64,000 bases of DNA from Telluria antibiotica (GCF_011682055.1 NZ_JAAQOM010000002.1:434001-498000), one strand, 5' to 3'. Numbered from the stretch's first letter, positions 44,006 to 53,874 are shown. Program-made: numbers and translations. Notes: generated from the sequence alone by a model not told the origin.

Positions 44006-44782
44006 CTAGGCCTCGACGGCTTCATGCATGCCGCCCGCAATGGCTTCCAGGCGGCGCATGTCCAGAATCTCGAGTTCGCGGCGCTCCAGATGGATCAGCC
44101 CCTGATCGCGGAAGCGGGCCAGGAGGCGGCTGACGGTTTCCAGCTGCAGGCCCAGGTAGCGCGCCATGTCGTCGCGCGACATGCGCAGCTGAAAACGGCG
44201 CGGCGAAAAGCCGCGCATGGCGTAGCGGGCCGACAAGTTCAGCAGCAGGCTGGCCATGCGCTCGTCCGCGCGCAGGATGCCCAGGAAGCGGATCGCGGAC
44301 TGGTCGCGCAGGATCTCCTGGCTCATCATGCGGTGGAAATGCGCCATCACCTGCGGAAGCTCGGCCATCAGGGCCTGCAGGCGTGCGTAGGGCACTTCGC
44401 ACACTTCGCTGTCTTCCAGCGCGATGGCGGTGCTCGCATGCTCGCCGTTGCCGATCGCATCCATGCCCATCAGATCGCCGGCCATCTGGAATCCGGTGAT
44501 GTAGCGCTCGCCTCGATGATCGTCGCGGCACGTCATGAAATGGCCGAAGCGCAACGCGTACAGGTTGGCGAACGGCTGGCCGGCACGGAACAGGACGTCG
44601 CCGCGCGCGAGCCTGCGCCGACATCCGATCACGCTTTCCAGCCTTGCCAGGTCGCGGTCGCCCAGCCCCAGGGGCAGGCACAACGTACGGTAGGCGCACC
44701 GCCCGCATTTGGCACCGTTCGCCGCGGCGCCGCGCCCGTCCGGCTCAGCCGCCGGGACGATCCGGTAGGTCTGCACAGTCAT
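44006..44782 (-). CDS. fnr: Fnr/Anr-type oxygen-sensing transcription regulator
   Basis: A 258-residue Crp/Fnr protein. It has the oxygen-labile iron-sulphur ligands: C26-x2-C29-x5-C35 (CGRCAYRTLC) and C128 (DSEVCEV), each exactly six positions beyond E. coli Fnr C20, C23, C29 and C122. The recognition helix has E215, S218 and R219 (ETVSRLL), equal to E209/S212/R213 of Fnr, so it should bind TTGAT-N4-ATCAA. Three perfect boxes and several near matches in this window are its likely targets. The ATG at 44782 follows AAGGAGCAGACG. It lies downstream of the haem-PAS phosphorelay, which recalls the FixL-FixJ-FixK order. Confidence 0.95.
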   Translation of the reverse strand: MTVQTYRIVPAAEPDGRGAAANGAKCGRCAYRTLCLPLGLGDRDLARLESVIGCRRRLARGDVLFRAGQPFANLYALRFGHFMTCRDDHRGERYITGFQMAGDLMGMDAIGNGEHASTAIALEDSEVCEVPYARLQALMAELPQVMAHFHRMMSQEILRDQSAIRFLGILRADERMASLLLNLSARYAMRGFSPRRFQLRMSRDDMARYLGLQLETVSRLLARFRDQGLIHLERRELEILDMRRLEAIAGGMHEAVEA

Positions 44783-44835
44783 CGTCTGCTCCTTGCATGT
44801 CGTTGCCACCCATGCAAGCAGTATCGGACGGCGCC

Positions 44836-44864
44836 GCAATATCCGGCAGCGCGCATGCCGTCAA
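44836..44864 (-). promoter_or_regulatory. sigma-70 type promoter of fnr
   Basis: On the minus strand TTGACG (44864-44859) is followed after 17 bases by TATTGC (44841-44836), about 54 bases before the start codon. A second TTGAC lies 11 bases upstream of the first, giving a direct repeat of unknown meaning. So fnr probably has its own promoter in addition to any read-through from the regulator gene 143 bases upstream. Confidence 0.5.
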
Positions 44865-44925
44865 GTTCGGGTCAATTCGCCTTGACGCCGGACGTAGGGG
44901 ATCCACTACGCCGCCCCGCCGTCCT

Positions 44926-45567
44926 TCAGATCAGGCCGTGTTCGAGCGCATACCGGGTCAGCTCGGCATTGCTCGACATGCCCATCTTGTCCAGGATGCG
45001 CGACCGGTACGTGGTGACGGTGTTCGGACTCAGATGCAGGCGTTCGCCGATCTGGACCAGCGGTTCCCCGCGCGCGATCGCCTTGAAGACTTCCAGCTCG
45101 CGGTTGGACAGCGCATCGTGCCCGGCGGCGGTACCGTCGCCGCTGACGAGCGCGGCCAGTTTCTCGACCAGGGACGGGCTGACGTACTTGCGGCCCGCCG
45201 CGGCGCGGCGGACGGCGTCGACCAGCACCGGCGTCGGCACGTCCTTGGTGAGATATCCCGCGGCGCCCTGCTTCAGCGCGCGCACCGCATAGATGTCTTC
45301 CGCGTACGTACTCAGGATCAGCACTGCCATGTCCGGACGCAGGCTGCGAAGCTGGCGCAGCAGGTCCAGTCCGCTCGTGTCCGGCATCGAGATGTCGAGC
45401 AGGGCCACGTCGAACGTCGCGTGGCGCACCAGGTCGAGCGCCTGGTGCGCATCGGCGGCCTCGCCCGCCACCGCGATGTCGCCTGCCGTGCCGAGCATGA
45501 GGCGCACCCCGTTGCGGGCGATGGCATGGTCGTCGACGAGAAGGACGCGGACTGGTTCAGGCGGCAT
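44926..45567 (-). CDS. NarL/FixJ-family response regulator
   Basis: A 213-residue regulator with a receiver domain (D58 acceptor in LLDISMPD) and a LuxR-type helix-turn-helix (about 148-207, LSNRELEVFKAIARGE, then SPNTVTTYRSRIL). It overlaps the end of the REC-PAS kinase gene by 11 bases, so it is almost surely that kinase's partner. It is the output stage of a four-gene phosphorelay and is followed by fnr, which could be one of its targets. Confidence 0.92.
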   Translation of the reverse strand: MPPEPVRVLLVDDHAIARNGVRLMLGTAGDIAVAGEAADAHQALDLVRHATFDVALLDISMPDTSGLDLLRQLRSLRPDMAVLILSTYAEDIYAVRALKQGAAGYLTKDVPTPVLVDAVRRAAAGRKYVSPSLVEKLAALVSGDGTAAGHDALSNRELEVFKAIARGEPLVQIGERLHLSPNTVTTYRSRILDKMGMSSNAELTRYALEHGLI

Positions 45568-47041
45568 GGCGCGCCTCGATCGGCACGCGGAGCGCGGCGA
45601 CGGTGCCGCCGCCCGCGCGCCGCGTGATCGTCAGTTCGCCGCCGAGGCTGCGCGAACGTTCCCGCATGCCCACGATGCCCCAGCAGGCGTCCGGCGCCGG
45701 CCCCGCCGTCTCCGGCATGCCATGGCCGTCGTCCTCGATCGCGACCGACAGCCACCCGTCGACGAGGCCCACGCGCAGCCAGGCCTCGCGGGCCCGGGCG
45801 TGTCGCTGGATGTTCGTCAGCGCTTCCTGGACGATCCGGAACAGCATGATGCTGCGGTCCGGATCGAGGGCAAGGGCCGCGGCGCCGGGATCGATGTCGC
45901 AATGGCAGGCGAGGCCGGCACGCCTGGCGACCTGTGCCGTGTACCACTCGAGCGCGGTCCAGATGCCGAGCTGGTCGAGCACGCTCGGGCGCAGGTCGGC
46001 GATCACCCGCCGGACCGTGTCGATGGCTTCCTGGGCCAGGCCGGCCGTCTCCGCCAGCAACGGATCCGGGTCGCGGCCCGCCTGCGCGGCGCGCTCCCCG
46101 ATCACCGAGACGTACGCCTTGATCCCGGTGAGCAGGCCGCCCAGCTCGTCATGCACTTCGCGCGCGATCCGCTGGCGCTCGTCCTCCCTGATCTTTTCCT
46201 GGTACGCCGCCAGGCGCCGCAGCTCGTCACGGGCCTGGGTCAGCTCCAGTTCGGTGAGCTTGCTGGCGGTGATGTCGATCAGCGTGCCCTGCATGAACAG
46301 CGGCCGCCCCGACTCGTCGTGCACGACGTCGGCCTGGTCGCGGAACCAGAGCACGTCACCCGTGCGCGTCCGCAGCCGGTATTCGAGGCGCAGCGGCAGT
46401 CCGCCCTCGCGGCAGCGCCGCACATCGGCGAGCACACCCTCCTTCTCTTGCGGGAGCATCCGGTCGGCATACAGTCCGGGGTCGCCCAGCCACTCCTCCG
46501 GCGTGTACCCCAGCATGCCGATCTGCGGACTGACGTAGTGCAGCCGGTCGGTTCCTCCCGGGGCCACGATATAGCTGATCGCCTGGGTCTGTTCGACGAG
46601 GGTGCGAAACCTCGCTTCGGCCCGGCGTTTCTCTTTCAACAGGCGCTGCTCGCGCTGCAGGCGTTCGATCGCCGCCGGCACCAGCTCGAGGTAACGCCCT
46701 TCCGCATCCTTGACGAGATAGTCGCGGGCGCCGCGCCGCATCGCCTCCATGGCGACGGCCGCGCTGTCGGCGCCGGTGAGCATCAGCACCGGGATCGCGC
46801 GCACCGCGGCCTCCGGATCCGCGCCGAGGCGTGCGAGGAAGTCGAGTCCCGTCAGGTCCGGCAACCGGTAGTCGAGCAGGATGCAGTCCGGCCGGCATTC
46901 GCGCGCGAGATGGAGTCCGTGCTCCCCGTCCTCCGCCTCGATCAGCCGGAACGGCCCGGCCGACGTGTCGCCCAGCCGCCGCCGGCATGCCATGCGATCG
47001 ACGACATCGTCCTCGACGATCAGGACAAGAATGGTGTTCAT
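45557..47041 (-). CDS. sensor histidine kinase with N-terminal receiver (REC-PAS-HisKA_3-HATPase)
   Basis: A 494-residue soluble kinase. A receiver domain comes first (about 4-120, D57 in LLDYRLPD), then a PAS domain (about 140-262), a HisKA_3 dimerisation domain with H297 (REVHDELGG) and an HATPase domain (about 395-488, with EALTNIQRH and DDGHGMP). The receiver at the front means it can accept phosphate from another kinase, while its own output goes to the NarL-type regulator. The PAS domain has no haem-binding histidine motif. It starts one base after the stop of the single-domain receiver gene. Confidence 0.9.
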   Translation of the reverse strand: MNTILVLIVEDDVVDRMACRRRLGDTSAGPFRLIEAEDGEHGLHLARECRPDCILLDYRLPDLTGLDFLARLGADPEAAVRAIPVLMLTGADSAAVAMEAMRRGARDYLVKDAEGRYLELVPAAIERLQREQRLLKEKRRAEARFRTLVEQTQAISYIVAPGGTDRLHYVSPQIGMLGYTPEEWLGDPGLYADRMLPQEKEGVLADVRRCREGGLPLRLEYRLRTRTGDVLWFRDQADVVHDESGRPLFMQGTLIDITASKLTELELTQARDELRRLAAYQEKIREDERQRIAREVHDELGGLLTGIKAYVSVIGERAAQAGRDPDPLLAETAGLAQEAIDTVRRVIADLRPSVLDQLGIWTALEWYTAQVARRAGLACHCDIDPGAAALALDPDRSIMLFRIVQEALTNIQRHARAREAWLRVGLVDGWLSVAIEDDGHGMPETAGPAPDACWGIVGMRERSRSLGGELTITRRAGGGTVAALRVPIEARHAA

Positions 47042-47042
47042 G

Positions 47043-47453
47043 TCATGCCTGCCCGCCGATGGTCCGGTACGCGTCGATGGAGCGCATCACCTCGACGAAC
47101 CGGCGGTAATCCAGCGACTTCGCCATGTAGCCGGCAATGCCGAGGTCGAAGCTGCGCACCTTGTCCGCCATCTCCTCGGACGTGGTCAGCACCACCATCG
47201 GGATCCGGCGCAGGCGCTCGTCGCACTTCACGTGCTCCAGGAACTCGATGCCGTTCATGACCGGCATGTTCAGGTCGAGCAGCACGAGACAGGGCGGCTC
47301 GGCCGCGTCGCGCAGCCAGGCGAGGCCCTGCTCGCCGTTCTCGCACACAACGAGGGGATTGTCGACATGGATTTCCTTCAGGGCGCGCCGGGTGGCCAGC
47401 ACGTCGACCTGGTCGTCCTCGATCAACAAGATCGGTCGGACGGACGATGTCAT
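47043..47453 (-). CDS. single-domain response regulator (Rcp1-like receiver)
   Basis: A 136-residue receiver domain with no output part. D60 (LLDLNMPVMNG) is the acceptor, with the ED pair near 12-14 and a lysine in GYMAKS. It resembles Rcp1-type partners of phytochrome-like kinases. The ATG overlaps the stop of the FixL-type kinase gene (ATGA), so it is probably the first phosphate acceptor for that kinase, possibly passing it on to the next kinase. Confidence 0.9.
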   Translation of the reverse strand: MTSSVRPILLIEDDQVDVLATRRALKEIHVDNPLVVCENGEQGLAWLRDAAEPPCLVLLDLNMPVMNGIEFLEHVKCDERLRRIPMVVLTTSEEMADKVRSFDLGIAGYMAKSLDYRRFVEVMRSIDAYRTIGGQA

Positions 47454-48934
47454 GGCCGCACCATCCGCGCGCCAAGATGCGCCTTCGGGATGCTGAAGTA
47501 AAAGGTGCTGCCCTCGCCCGGCACCGAGTCGACCCACACCTGCCCGCCCAGCAGGTCGACGATCTTGCGCACGAGCGCAAGGCCGACGCCGGTGCTCTCG
47601 ACGCGGTCACGCGGCGCCAGCGTCTGGAACAGCTGGAAGATGCGGTCGTAGTGGCGCCGCTCGATGCCGGGGCCGTTGTCGGCCACGGCGAAGCACCAGC
47701 TCTCGCCTTCGTCGGCGCAGCTCACGTCGATCCGCCCGGCGGGCTTGTCCATGTACTTGATCGCGTTCGAGATGAGATTGTGGAACACCTGGCGGATCCG
47801 CGTCGGCTCGGTCCACAGCACCGGCAGACCGGGCGCGACCGTCACCACGATCGACGGCGGCGGCGCCAGCAGGTCGACGACCTCCGCCACCGCCGCGTTC
47901 AGGTCGACCATGCGCAACGTGCCGCCCTCGCGTCCCAGGCGCGAATACTGGAGGATGCCGTCGATCAGGTTCCCCATCCGGTGCACGCGACTGATCAACA
48001 GGCGCATGTGCTCGCGGCCTTCGTCGTCGAAACAACCGGCGTAGTCCGTCGCGACCCAGTCCGCCAGCGCGCCGATCGCGCGCAGCGGCGCCTTCAGGTC
48101 GTGCGACACCACGTAGGCAAAATTGCTCAATTCCTCGTTCGCGGCGCGCAGGCCCTGCAGCAGCGCCGCGGCTTGCCGCTCGCTTTCCTTGCGCGCCGTG
48201 ATATCGCGCACGAGCCCGGTGAACATGCGCGCGTCGCCGATGCGCATCTCGGTCACGGCCAGCTCCATCGGGAACACGGTGCCGTCCTTGCGCAAGCCGT
48301 GCACTTCGCGGCCGCTGCCGATGATCCGCCGTTCTCCCGTCCTCAGGTAATGGCGCAGGTAACCGTCGTGGCGGTCGCGGTCCGGCGACGGCATCAGGAC
48401 CGATACGTTGCGCCCGGACAGTTCCGCTTCCGCAAAGCCGAACATGCGTTCGGCCGCGGGGTTGACCCGTTCGATGAGCCCTCGCTCGTCGATCGTGATG
48501 ATGCCGTCGGCCGCTGTCTCGAACACCGCCCGCATGCGCGCTTCGCTGTCGCGCAACGCCTGTTCGGCACTGGCCCGGGCGCACACGTCGTGCACGGTGG
48601 CCAGTGTCAGCACCGTGCCGTCGGCCTCGAGCGGCGTCAGGCTTACCTCCACCGGGAACGTCCTGCCGGCGCAATCGACCGCGGTGAAGCGCCCGCTGCC
48701 CATCGCGCGTGCACTGTCGCCGTGACGGCGCAGCAGCGCATGCCGGCCGCGCGCTTCCGGTGGGACCAGGATCTCGACCGGTTCGCCGATCAAGTCGTCG
48801 GGGGCCCAACCGAACAGCGCCGCCAGCGGACGGTTGGCCTGGACGATGATGCCGGCGCCGTCGCATACGAGCATCGGATCGCGCGCGGCGGACAACAGCC
48901 AGTCCAGACCGGTGGGGACGAATTCTGAATCCAT
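47450..48934 (-). CDS. FixL-type haem-PAS oxygen sensor histidine kinase
   Basis: A 494-residue soluble kinase with two PAS domains (about 8-120 and 128-250), HisKA with H278 (VSHDLKAPL) and HATPase (about 360-490). The second PAS matches the haem PAS of FixL: LMPSPDRDRHDGYL holds H189 at the place of FixL's haem ligand H200, and R209 in IIGSGRE stands 20 residues later, as does FixL R220, the oxygen-contacting arginine. FTGLVRDIT closes the domain as in FixL. FixL R206 corresponds to H195 here. It should be inhibited by bound oxygen and active in its absence. It leads the four-gene relay that ends near fnr. Confidence 0.88.
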   Translation of the reverse strand: MDSEFVPTGLDWLLSAARDPMLVCDGAGIIVQANRPLAALFGWAPDDLIGEPVEILVPPEARGRHALLRRHGDSARAMGSGRFTAVDCAGRTFPVEVSLTPLEADGTVLTLATVHDVCARASAEQALRDSEARMRAVFETAADGIITIDERGLIERVNPAAERMFGFAEAELSGRNVSVLMPSPDRDRHDGYLRHYLRTGERRIIGSGREVHGLRKDGTVFPMELAVTEMRIGDARMFTGLVRDITARKESERQAAALLQGLRAANEELSNFAYVVSHDLKAPLRAIGALADWVATDYAGCFDDEGREHMRLLISRVHRMGNLIDGILQYSRLGREGGTLRMVDLNAAVAEVVDLLAPPPSIVVTVAPGLPVLWTEPTRIRQVFHNLISNAIKYMDKPAGRIDVSCADEGESWCFAVADNGPGIERRHYDRIFQLFQTLAPRDRVESTGVGLALVRKIVDLLGGQVWVDSVPGEGSTFYFSIPKAHLGARMVRP

Positions 48935-49038
48935 GATTACGCCGTCAATACATGAACTCGACCATGATAAGCCGACTTTCGGCCGATATCAAAGCAGTTG
49001 CGGATATTCAGGTGCTACGCAGAAAAAATCATTACTTT

Positions 49039-49052
49039 TTGATCTCCATCAA
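49039..49052 (+). promoter_or_regulatory. perfect FNR/ANR box between FixL-type kinase and usp
   Basis: TTGATCTCCATCAA fits the consensus exactly and lies 88 bases before the usp start at 49141. TACAGT (49084-49089) starts 38.5 bases from the centre, the same as in the first usp promoter. Being symmetrical, the box could also act on the divergent kinase operon, whose start is 104 bases to the left. Confidence 0.9.
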
Positions 49053-49140
49053 ATGCATGCCTGACGGCGACATCGTGGGGCGATACAGTGAAACCGACAG
49101 CTTCACCCGCCAATGTCCTCGTCCCGGAAAGGAACGCGCC

Positions 49141-49983
49141 ATGTACAAGACCATCGTAGTTCACATCGACGGCAGCCACCAGCAGGACAGCAGGCTGCGA
49201 GCTGCCGCCCGGCTCGCCATGGACCACGACGCCCATCTCGTCGGCGCCGGCATGACGGGCATGTCCTGGCGCGACTTCGCGCTGCTGACCGGATCGATGG
49301 GCGCGCCAGTGATGCCCGGCGCGGATTTCCAGGGCATGCGCGACGCGGTCAGTGTCCGTCTCGAAAAGTTCGCGGACGATGCCCACCGCTTCGGGGTCGC
49401 CTCGCTCGAGTCGCGCCTCGTGGAAGACGAGCCCGGCTACGCACTGCTGATGCAGTCGCGCTATGCCGACCTTACCGTACTCAGCCGGGATAACGAACCC
49501 GACCCGGCGCTGCCGGTGCGCGCCCGTGCCCTGCCCGAACACGTCGCGCTGCGTGGCGCGCGGCCCGTGCTGGTCGTCCCGGACACCTACCGCGGCGAGC
49601 CCATCGCAAACACGGCCGTGGTCGGCTGGGACGGCAGCATGCAGGCCATCCGCGCCATCGAGGGCGCGCTGCCGCTGCTGCAGCGCGCCGAAAGCGTCGA
49701 GCTCGCGCTGATCAACCCCGACGAACTGTCGGAACTGCATGGCGAGGAGCCCGGCGCCGACATGGCGCTCTACCTGGCGCGCCAGGGCGTGCAGGTGGAC
49801 GTCATCGTCGAGCGCACGCGGTCCACCACGGGCGACGCCCTGATGGCGCTGGCCCGCACCTGCGGCGCCGGATTGCTGGTCGTGGGTGCCTACGGCCACA
49901 GCCGCTACCGCGAGTGGGCCCTGGGCGGGGTGACGCGCGAAGTCCTCGCGCGCGCGCCCGTGCCGTTGCTCCTCGCACACTGA
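49141..49983 (+). CDS. universal stress protein, tandem UspA domains
   Basis: A 280-residue paralogue of the protein at 14518-15354, very alike along its whole length (for example VEDEPGYALLMQSRYADLTV and GWDGSMQAIRAI in both). It starts with MYKTIVVHIDGS and ends with the same nucleotide-binding type segment GAYGHSRYREW. GGAAAGGAAC precedes the ATG; longer in-frame reading upstream would run over the FNR box. It is expected to be strongly anaerobically induced. Confidence 0.92.
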   Translation: MYKTIVVHIDGSHQQDSRLRAAARLAMDHDAHLVGAGMTGMSWRDFALLTGSMGAPVMPGADFQGMRDAVSVRLEKFADDAHRFGVASLESRLVEDEPGYALLMQSRYADLTVLSRDNEPDPALPVRARALPEHVALRGARPVLVVPDTYRGEPIANTAVVGWDGSMQAIRAIEGALPLLQRAESVELALINPDELSELHGEEPGADMALYLARQGVQVDVIVERTRSTTGDALMALARTCGAGLLVVGAYGHSRYREWALGGVTREVLARAPVPLLLAH

Positions 49984-50033
49984 ACGGACGTGCGCACGGT
50001 GCGCCGGCGCCGGGTCGACCGTACGGCGTCGCA

Positions 50034-51158
50034 TCAGCGACGCATCGCCGCGCCGAACCGGGCGAGCGAGACGCCGAACAGGACGGCGCCGATCAGCAGC
50101 AGCGCCAGCATCCGCGGCCATACCACGTCGAGGCCCGCGCCCCGGAACAGGATGGCCTGGCTCAATTCGACGTAGTGCGTGGTCGGCGCCGCGAGCATCG
50201 CGTCGCGCAGCAGCCACGGAATGCTTTCGCGCGGCGTGTCGGCGCCCGACAGCATCTGCAGCGGCAACAGGACCAGAACGACGAGGATCCCGAACTGCGG
50301 CATGCCGCGCGCCAGCGTCGCCAGCAGGATCCCCAGCGACGTCACGGCGAACAGATGCGCCACCGTACCGGCCAGGAACAGCGCGACGGATCCGCCGAGC
50401 TGCACGCCCAGCAGGCCACGCACGACCCCCAGCAGGGCGACCAGCGTCGCCGCCAGCACGACGCTGCCCATCGACCAGAGCTTGGCGAGCATGATCTCGA
50501 GCGGGGTGACCGGCATCACGAGCAGGTGCTCGACGGTGCCGTGCTCGCGCTCGCGGATCAGCGCCGCGCCTGTGAGGATCACCGACAGCATCGTGACGTT
50601 GTTGACGAGTTCCGCGACGCCGCCGAACCACGACGGCGCCAGCGCCGGATTGAACCGCGCCCGCACCGACAGGTCGACCAGCGCGGCCGCAGCGCCGCCG
50701 CCGCGGTGGAGGAACCTGTCGATTTCCCCGAGCGCGATCTGCTGGACGTAGGTGCTGCCGGAAAAGGCCTGGCTCATGCGGGTCGCGTCCACGTTCAGCT
50801 GCAGCACGGCGGAGCGTTGCGCCAGGACGCGGCGCTGGAAGCCGGCGGGAATCACGAGGACGAACGTGGCGCGGCCGCGGTCCAGCCGGGCGTCCGCCTG
50901 TTCCAGCGAGATCGGCTCGGGCGGCAGGAATTGCGGCGGCGCGAAGGCGGCGCGAATGCGCTGGGACAACTGGGATTCGTCCTCGTCGACGACCGCCAGC
51001 GCGGCGCGCGTCAGCGTTTCCGGCTGGGCCGTCGCGGCGATGTACACGGCCGCCGTGAAGGTGTACAGGATCAGCAGCAGCATGACCGGGTCGCGCCGGA
51101 GGCTCCACCATTCCTTGATGCCCAGGTGCCAAATCTTGCGTAGCGAGACGGCGGCCAT
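50034..51158 (-). CDS. ABC-2 type transporter permease (YhhJ-like)
   Basis: A 374-residue membrane protein. One N-terminal helix is followed by a large periplasmic part (about 45-175) and five C-terminal helices, the ABC-2 layout. Segments ALIREREHGTVEHLLVMPVT and LSGADTPRESIPW are family-typical. It is the third gene of a HlyD-RbbA-YhhJ type exporter, as in the E. coli yhiI-rbbA-yhhJ operon. The ATG at 51158 comes one base after the stop of the ATPase gene. The exported substrate is unknown. Confidence 0.9.
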   Translation of the reverse strand: MAAVSLRKIWHLGIKEWWSLRRDPVMLLLILYTFTAAVYIAATAQPETLTRAALAVVDEDESQLSQRIRAAFAPPQFLPPEPISLEQADARLDRGRATFVLVIPAGFQRRVLAQRSAVLQLNVDATRMSQAFSGSTYVQQIALGEIDRFLHRGGGAAAALVDLSVRARFNPALAPSWFGGVAELVNNVTMLSVILTGAALIREREHGTVEHLLVMPVTPLEIMLAKLWSMGSVVLAATLVALLGVVRGLLGVQLGGSVALFLAGTVAHLFAVTSLGILLATLARGMPQFGILVVLVLLPLQMLSGADTPRESIPWLLRDAMLAAPTTHYVELSQAILFRGAGLDVVWPRMLALLLIGAVLFGVSLARFGAAMRR

Positions 51159-51159
51159 G

Positions 51160-53874
51160 TTAGCGCTCCTGCTTCGGCAGCGCGGCGATCGCGAGGCCCA
51201 GGATGGCCGGGACCGCCACCACGAGCGCCAGGAAGTCGGGCGCGAGTTCGGCAAAGCCGAGCGCCTTGGCAAACACGCCGCGGCTGATCGTCAGCATGTG
51301 CGAGGCCGGATACGCTTCCCCGATCGCGCGCCCGACGCCTTCCAGCGCCACCACGGGATCGATGAGACCGGCGAACTGGATGGCCGGCACGATGGTGCCG
51401 ATCATCGTGAAGAGCAGCGCCGCGATCTGGCTGCGGGTGAAGCTGGACGCCAGCAGGCCGATGCCGGTCGAGCAGATGGCGTACAGCAGGGCTGCCACCG
51501 CCAGCGCCGGCGCGCTGCCCTTGAGCGGCACCTGGAACACGGTCACCGCCATCAGGCACATCAGCACGAAGTTCGCCATCGCCAGCACGACGTACGGCGC
51601 CTGCTTCCCGAGCAGGAATTCGCTGCGCCCGACCGGCGTCACGTACAGGTTGACGATCGACCCCATCTCTTTTTCGCGCACGACGGCCAGTGCCGCCTGC
51701 ATCGCCGGCAGCATCAGCATGAGCAGCGCCATGATGCCCGGCACCATCGCCGGCAGGCTGCGCACGTCGGGGTTGTAGCGGAACCGCGTCTCGACGGTCG
51801 CGGCCGGCGCCGCGGCCGCGCCCGCAGCCACGGCGCGGCTGCGCAGCCACTCCCCGTGCATGCCTTGCAGGTACGCCTGCACGGTTTCCGCCCGCACGGG
51901 CATCGCGCCGTCGATCCACGCGCCGACCTGCACCGGCCTCCCGTGCGCGGCGGCGCGCGCGAAGCCGGGCGGGATCTCGACGGCCAGCGCCAGTTCGCCG
52001 GCGCGCATCCTGGCATCCATGTCCGCGTAGTCCGCCAGCGCGGGACGTTCGACGAAATAGCGCGAGCCAGCCAGGTTGAGCGCGTAGTCGCGGCTGAGGG
52101 CCGTCTGGTCGCGGTCGAGCACCGCGAAGCGCAGGTTGTCGACGTCCATGTTGAGGCCATAACCGATCACGACCATCAGCAACAGGGAACCGCACAGCGC
52201 GAGGACGGAACGCGCCGGGTCGCGGCGCAGTTCCAGCGCTTCGCGCCAGGCATAGCCGGCCGCGCGCCGCAGCCAGCCGCCATGCGCGGCCGCGCCCGCC
52301 GCGGGCAGCGGCGGCAGCGGGCGATCGGCGTCCGGCGCGGCCGCGCGCAGCCAGCCGATGAACGCGTCCTCCAGGGTGGCGGCGCCCCGTGCGCCGCGCA
52401 GCCCGGCCGGGGTGCCGCTGGCCAGCACGCGGCCGGCGTGCATCAGCGCCACGCGGTCGCAGCGCTCGGCCTCGTTCATGAAATGCGTCGAGATGAAGAT
52501 CGTCACGCCGTCGCCACGCGCCAGTGCCAGCAGCGCTTCCCAGAACTGGTCGCGCGCGATCGGATCGACACCCGACGTGGGTTCGTCCAGGATGAGGAGT
52601 TCCGGCTGGTGGACCAGGGCCACGGCAAGCGACAGGCGCTGGCGGGCTCCCGGCGGGAGGTGGCCCGGCAAGGCGTCGAGCATCGTCTCCAGGCCGAAGC
52701 GCGCCGCCAGGGCGGTGCAGCGCGCCTCGAGCGAGGATTCGGGCAGGTCGAACAGACGCCCGTGCAGCAGCAGGTTCTGGCGCACGGTCAGTTCCTGGTA
52801 GAGCGAGAATCCCTGCGACATGTACCCGACCCGGCGCCGCGCCTGCGCGCCGCCTTCGCCCGCCGGCCGGCCGAACAGCGTCGCCGTGCCGCCGCTGGGC
52901 GGCAGCAGTCCGGTCAGCATCTTCATCGTGGTCGTCTTGCCGCAGCCGTTGGAGCCGATGAAGCCGAAGATCTCGCCGCGCGCGATGCGAAAGCTGACGT
53001 CCTGCACTGCGGCGAAGTCGCCGAAACGGCGCGACAGGCCGTCGGCCTCGATCACGGTCTCGTTCTCCGCGACCGGTTCGCGCGGCCGCGTCCGCAGCGG
53101 GCGGTAACCTGCGCGCCGTGCCGGCGGCAACAAGGCGACGAACGCCTGCTCGTAGCTGGCGCTCCCGCTCTCTGCCAGCAGAGCGGCCGGCGTGCCGCTT
53201 GCCAGGACGCGGCCGGCGTCCAGCGCAACCAGCCAGTCGAACCGGCGCGCCTCGTCCATGTAAGCCGTCGCGACGACGACGCTCATGCCGGGCCGGGCCT
53301 GCCGTATGGCGGCGATCAGCGTCCAGAACTGGTTGCGCGCCAGCGGATCGACGCCGGTCGTGGGCTCGTCCAGGATCAGCAGGTCGGGATCGTGCACCAG
53401 TGCGCAGCACAGCCCGAGCTTTTGCTTCATGCCGCCCGACAACTGGCCGGCGGGCCGGTCGATGAACGGCAGCAAGCCCGTGCTGGCCGCCAGCATGTCG
53501 ATGCGTGCGCGCCGCTCGCCCGGACCGAGCCCGAACAGGCGCGCGAAGAACTGCAGGTTTTCCCCGACGGTCAGGCTCGGGTACAGGTTGCGTCCCAGCC
53601 CCTGCGGCATGTAGGCGATGCGCGGACAGACGGCGGCGCGGAACCGGGCGGCGGACATGTCGCCGCCCAGCACCTCCACCCTTCCCTCGGCGGCCTTGCG
53701 GGCGCCGGCGACGACGGCGAGCAGGCTCGACTTGCCGACGCCATCCGGTCCGATCAGCGCCGTCATCTGTCCGGCGGGCAGGCTGAGCGCGACGCGCTCG
53801 AGGGCGCGTACGGCGCCGTAGCGCACGGACACGCCCTCCAGGCGCGCGACGGGCGCGGCACCCGGGTCCGTCAC
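51160..53874 (-). CDS. rbbA: fused double ABC ATPase and ABC-2 permease (RbbA-like)
   Basis: A 904-residue protein with two ATPase domains and one membrane domain in one chain. ATPase 1 (about 10-230) has [17 protein letters not shown] and [10 protein letters not shown]. ATPase 2 (about 275-500) has GSNGCGKTT and [10 protein letters not shown], but its signature is LPPGARQR in place of LSGGQ. The ABC-2 permease part (about 530-904) has six helices. The layout is that of RbbA/YhiH. The start is GTG at 53874, which overlaps the hlyD stop (GTGA); an ATG at 53907 would lie inside hlyD. It likely works with the adaptor before it and the permease after it. Confidence 0.9.
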   Translation of the reverse strand: MTDPGAAPVARLEGVSVRYGAVRALERVALSLPAGQMTALIGPDGVGKSSLLAVVAGARKAAEGRVEVLGGDMSAARFRAAVCPRIAYMPQGLGRNLYPSLTVGENLQFFARLFGLGPGERRARIDMLAASTGLLPFIDRPAGQLSGGMKQKLGLCCALVHDPDLLILDEPTTGVDPLARNQFWTLIAAIRQARPGMSVVVATAYMDEARRFDWLVALDAGRVLASGTPAALLAESGSASYEQAFVALLPPARRAGYRPLRTRPREPVAENETVIEADGLSRRFGDFAAVQDVSFRIARGEIFGFIGSNGCGKTTTMKMLTGLLPPSGGTATLFGRPAGEGGAQARRRVGYMSQGFSLYQELTVRQNLLLHGRLFDLPESSLEARCTALAARFGLETMLDALPGHLPPGARQRLSLAVALVHQPELLILDEPTSGVDPIARDQFWEALLALARGDGVTIFISTHFMNEAERCDRVALMHAGRVLASGTPAGLRGARGAATLEDAFIGWLRAAAPDADRPLPPLPAAGAAAHGGWLRRAAGYAWREALELRRDPARSVLALCGSLLLMVVIGYGLNMDVDNLRFAVLDRDQTALSRDYALNLAGSRYFVERPALADYADMDARMRAGELALAVEIPPGFARAAAHGRPVQVGAWIDGAMPVRAETVQAYLQGMHGEWLRSRAVAAGAAAAPAATVETRFRYNPDVRSLPAMVPGIMALLMLMLPAMQAALAVVREKEMGSIVNLYVTPVGRSEFLLGKQAPYVVLAMANFVLMCLMAVTVFQVPLKGSAPALAVAALLYAICSTGIGLLASSFTRSQIAALLFTMIGTIVPAIQFAGLIDPVVALEGVGRAIGEAYPASHMLTISRGVFAKALGFAELAPDFLALVVAVPAILGLAIAALPKQER

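Noticed and set aside
44859-44890. TTGAC direct repeat upstream of fnr as an autoregulatory FNR box.
   Set aside because: The units are direct, not inverted, and spaced wrongly. One of them serves better as a -35 element.
48960-48990. CGGCCGATATCAAAG near the haem kinase start as a further FNR half-site.
   Set aside because: Only one half matches and no -10 stands at a fitting distance.
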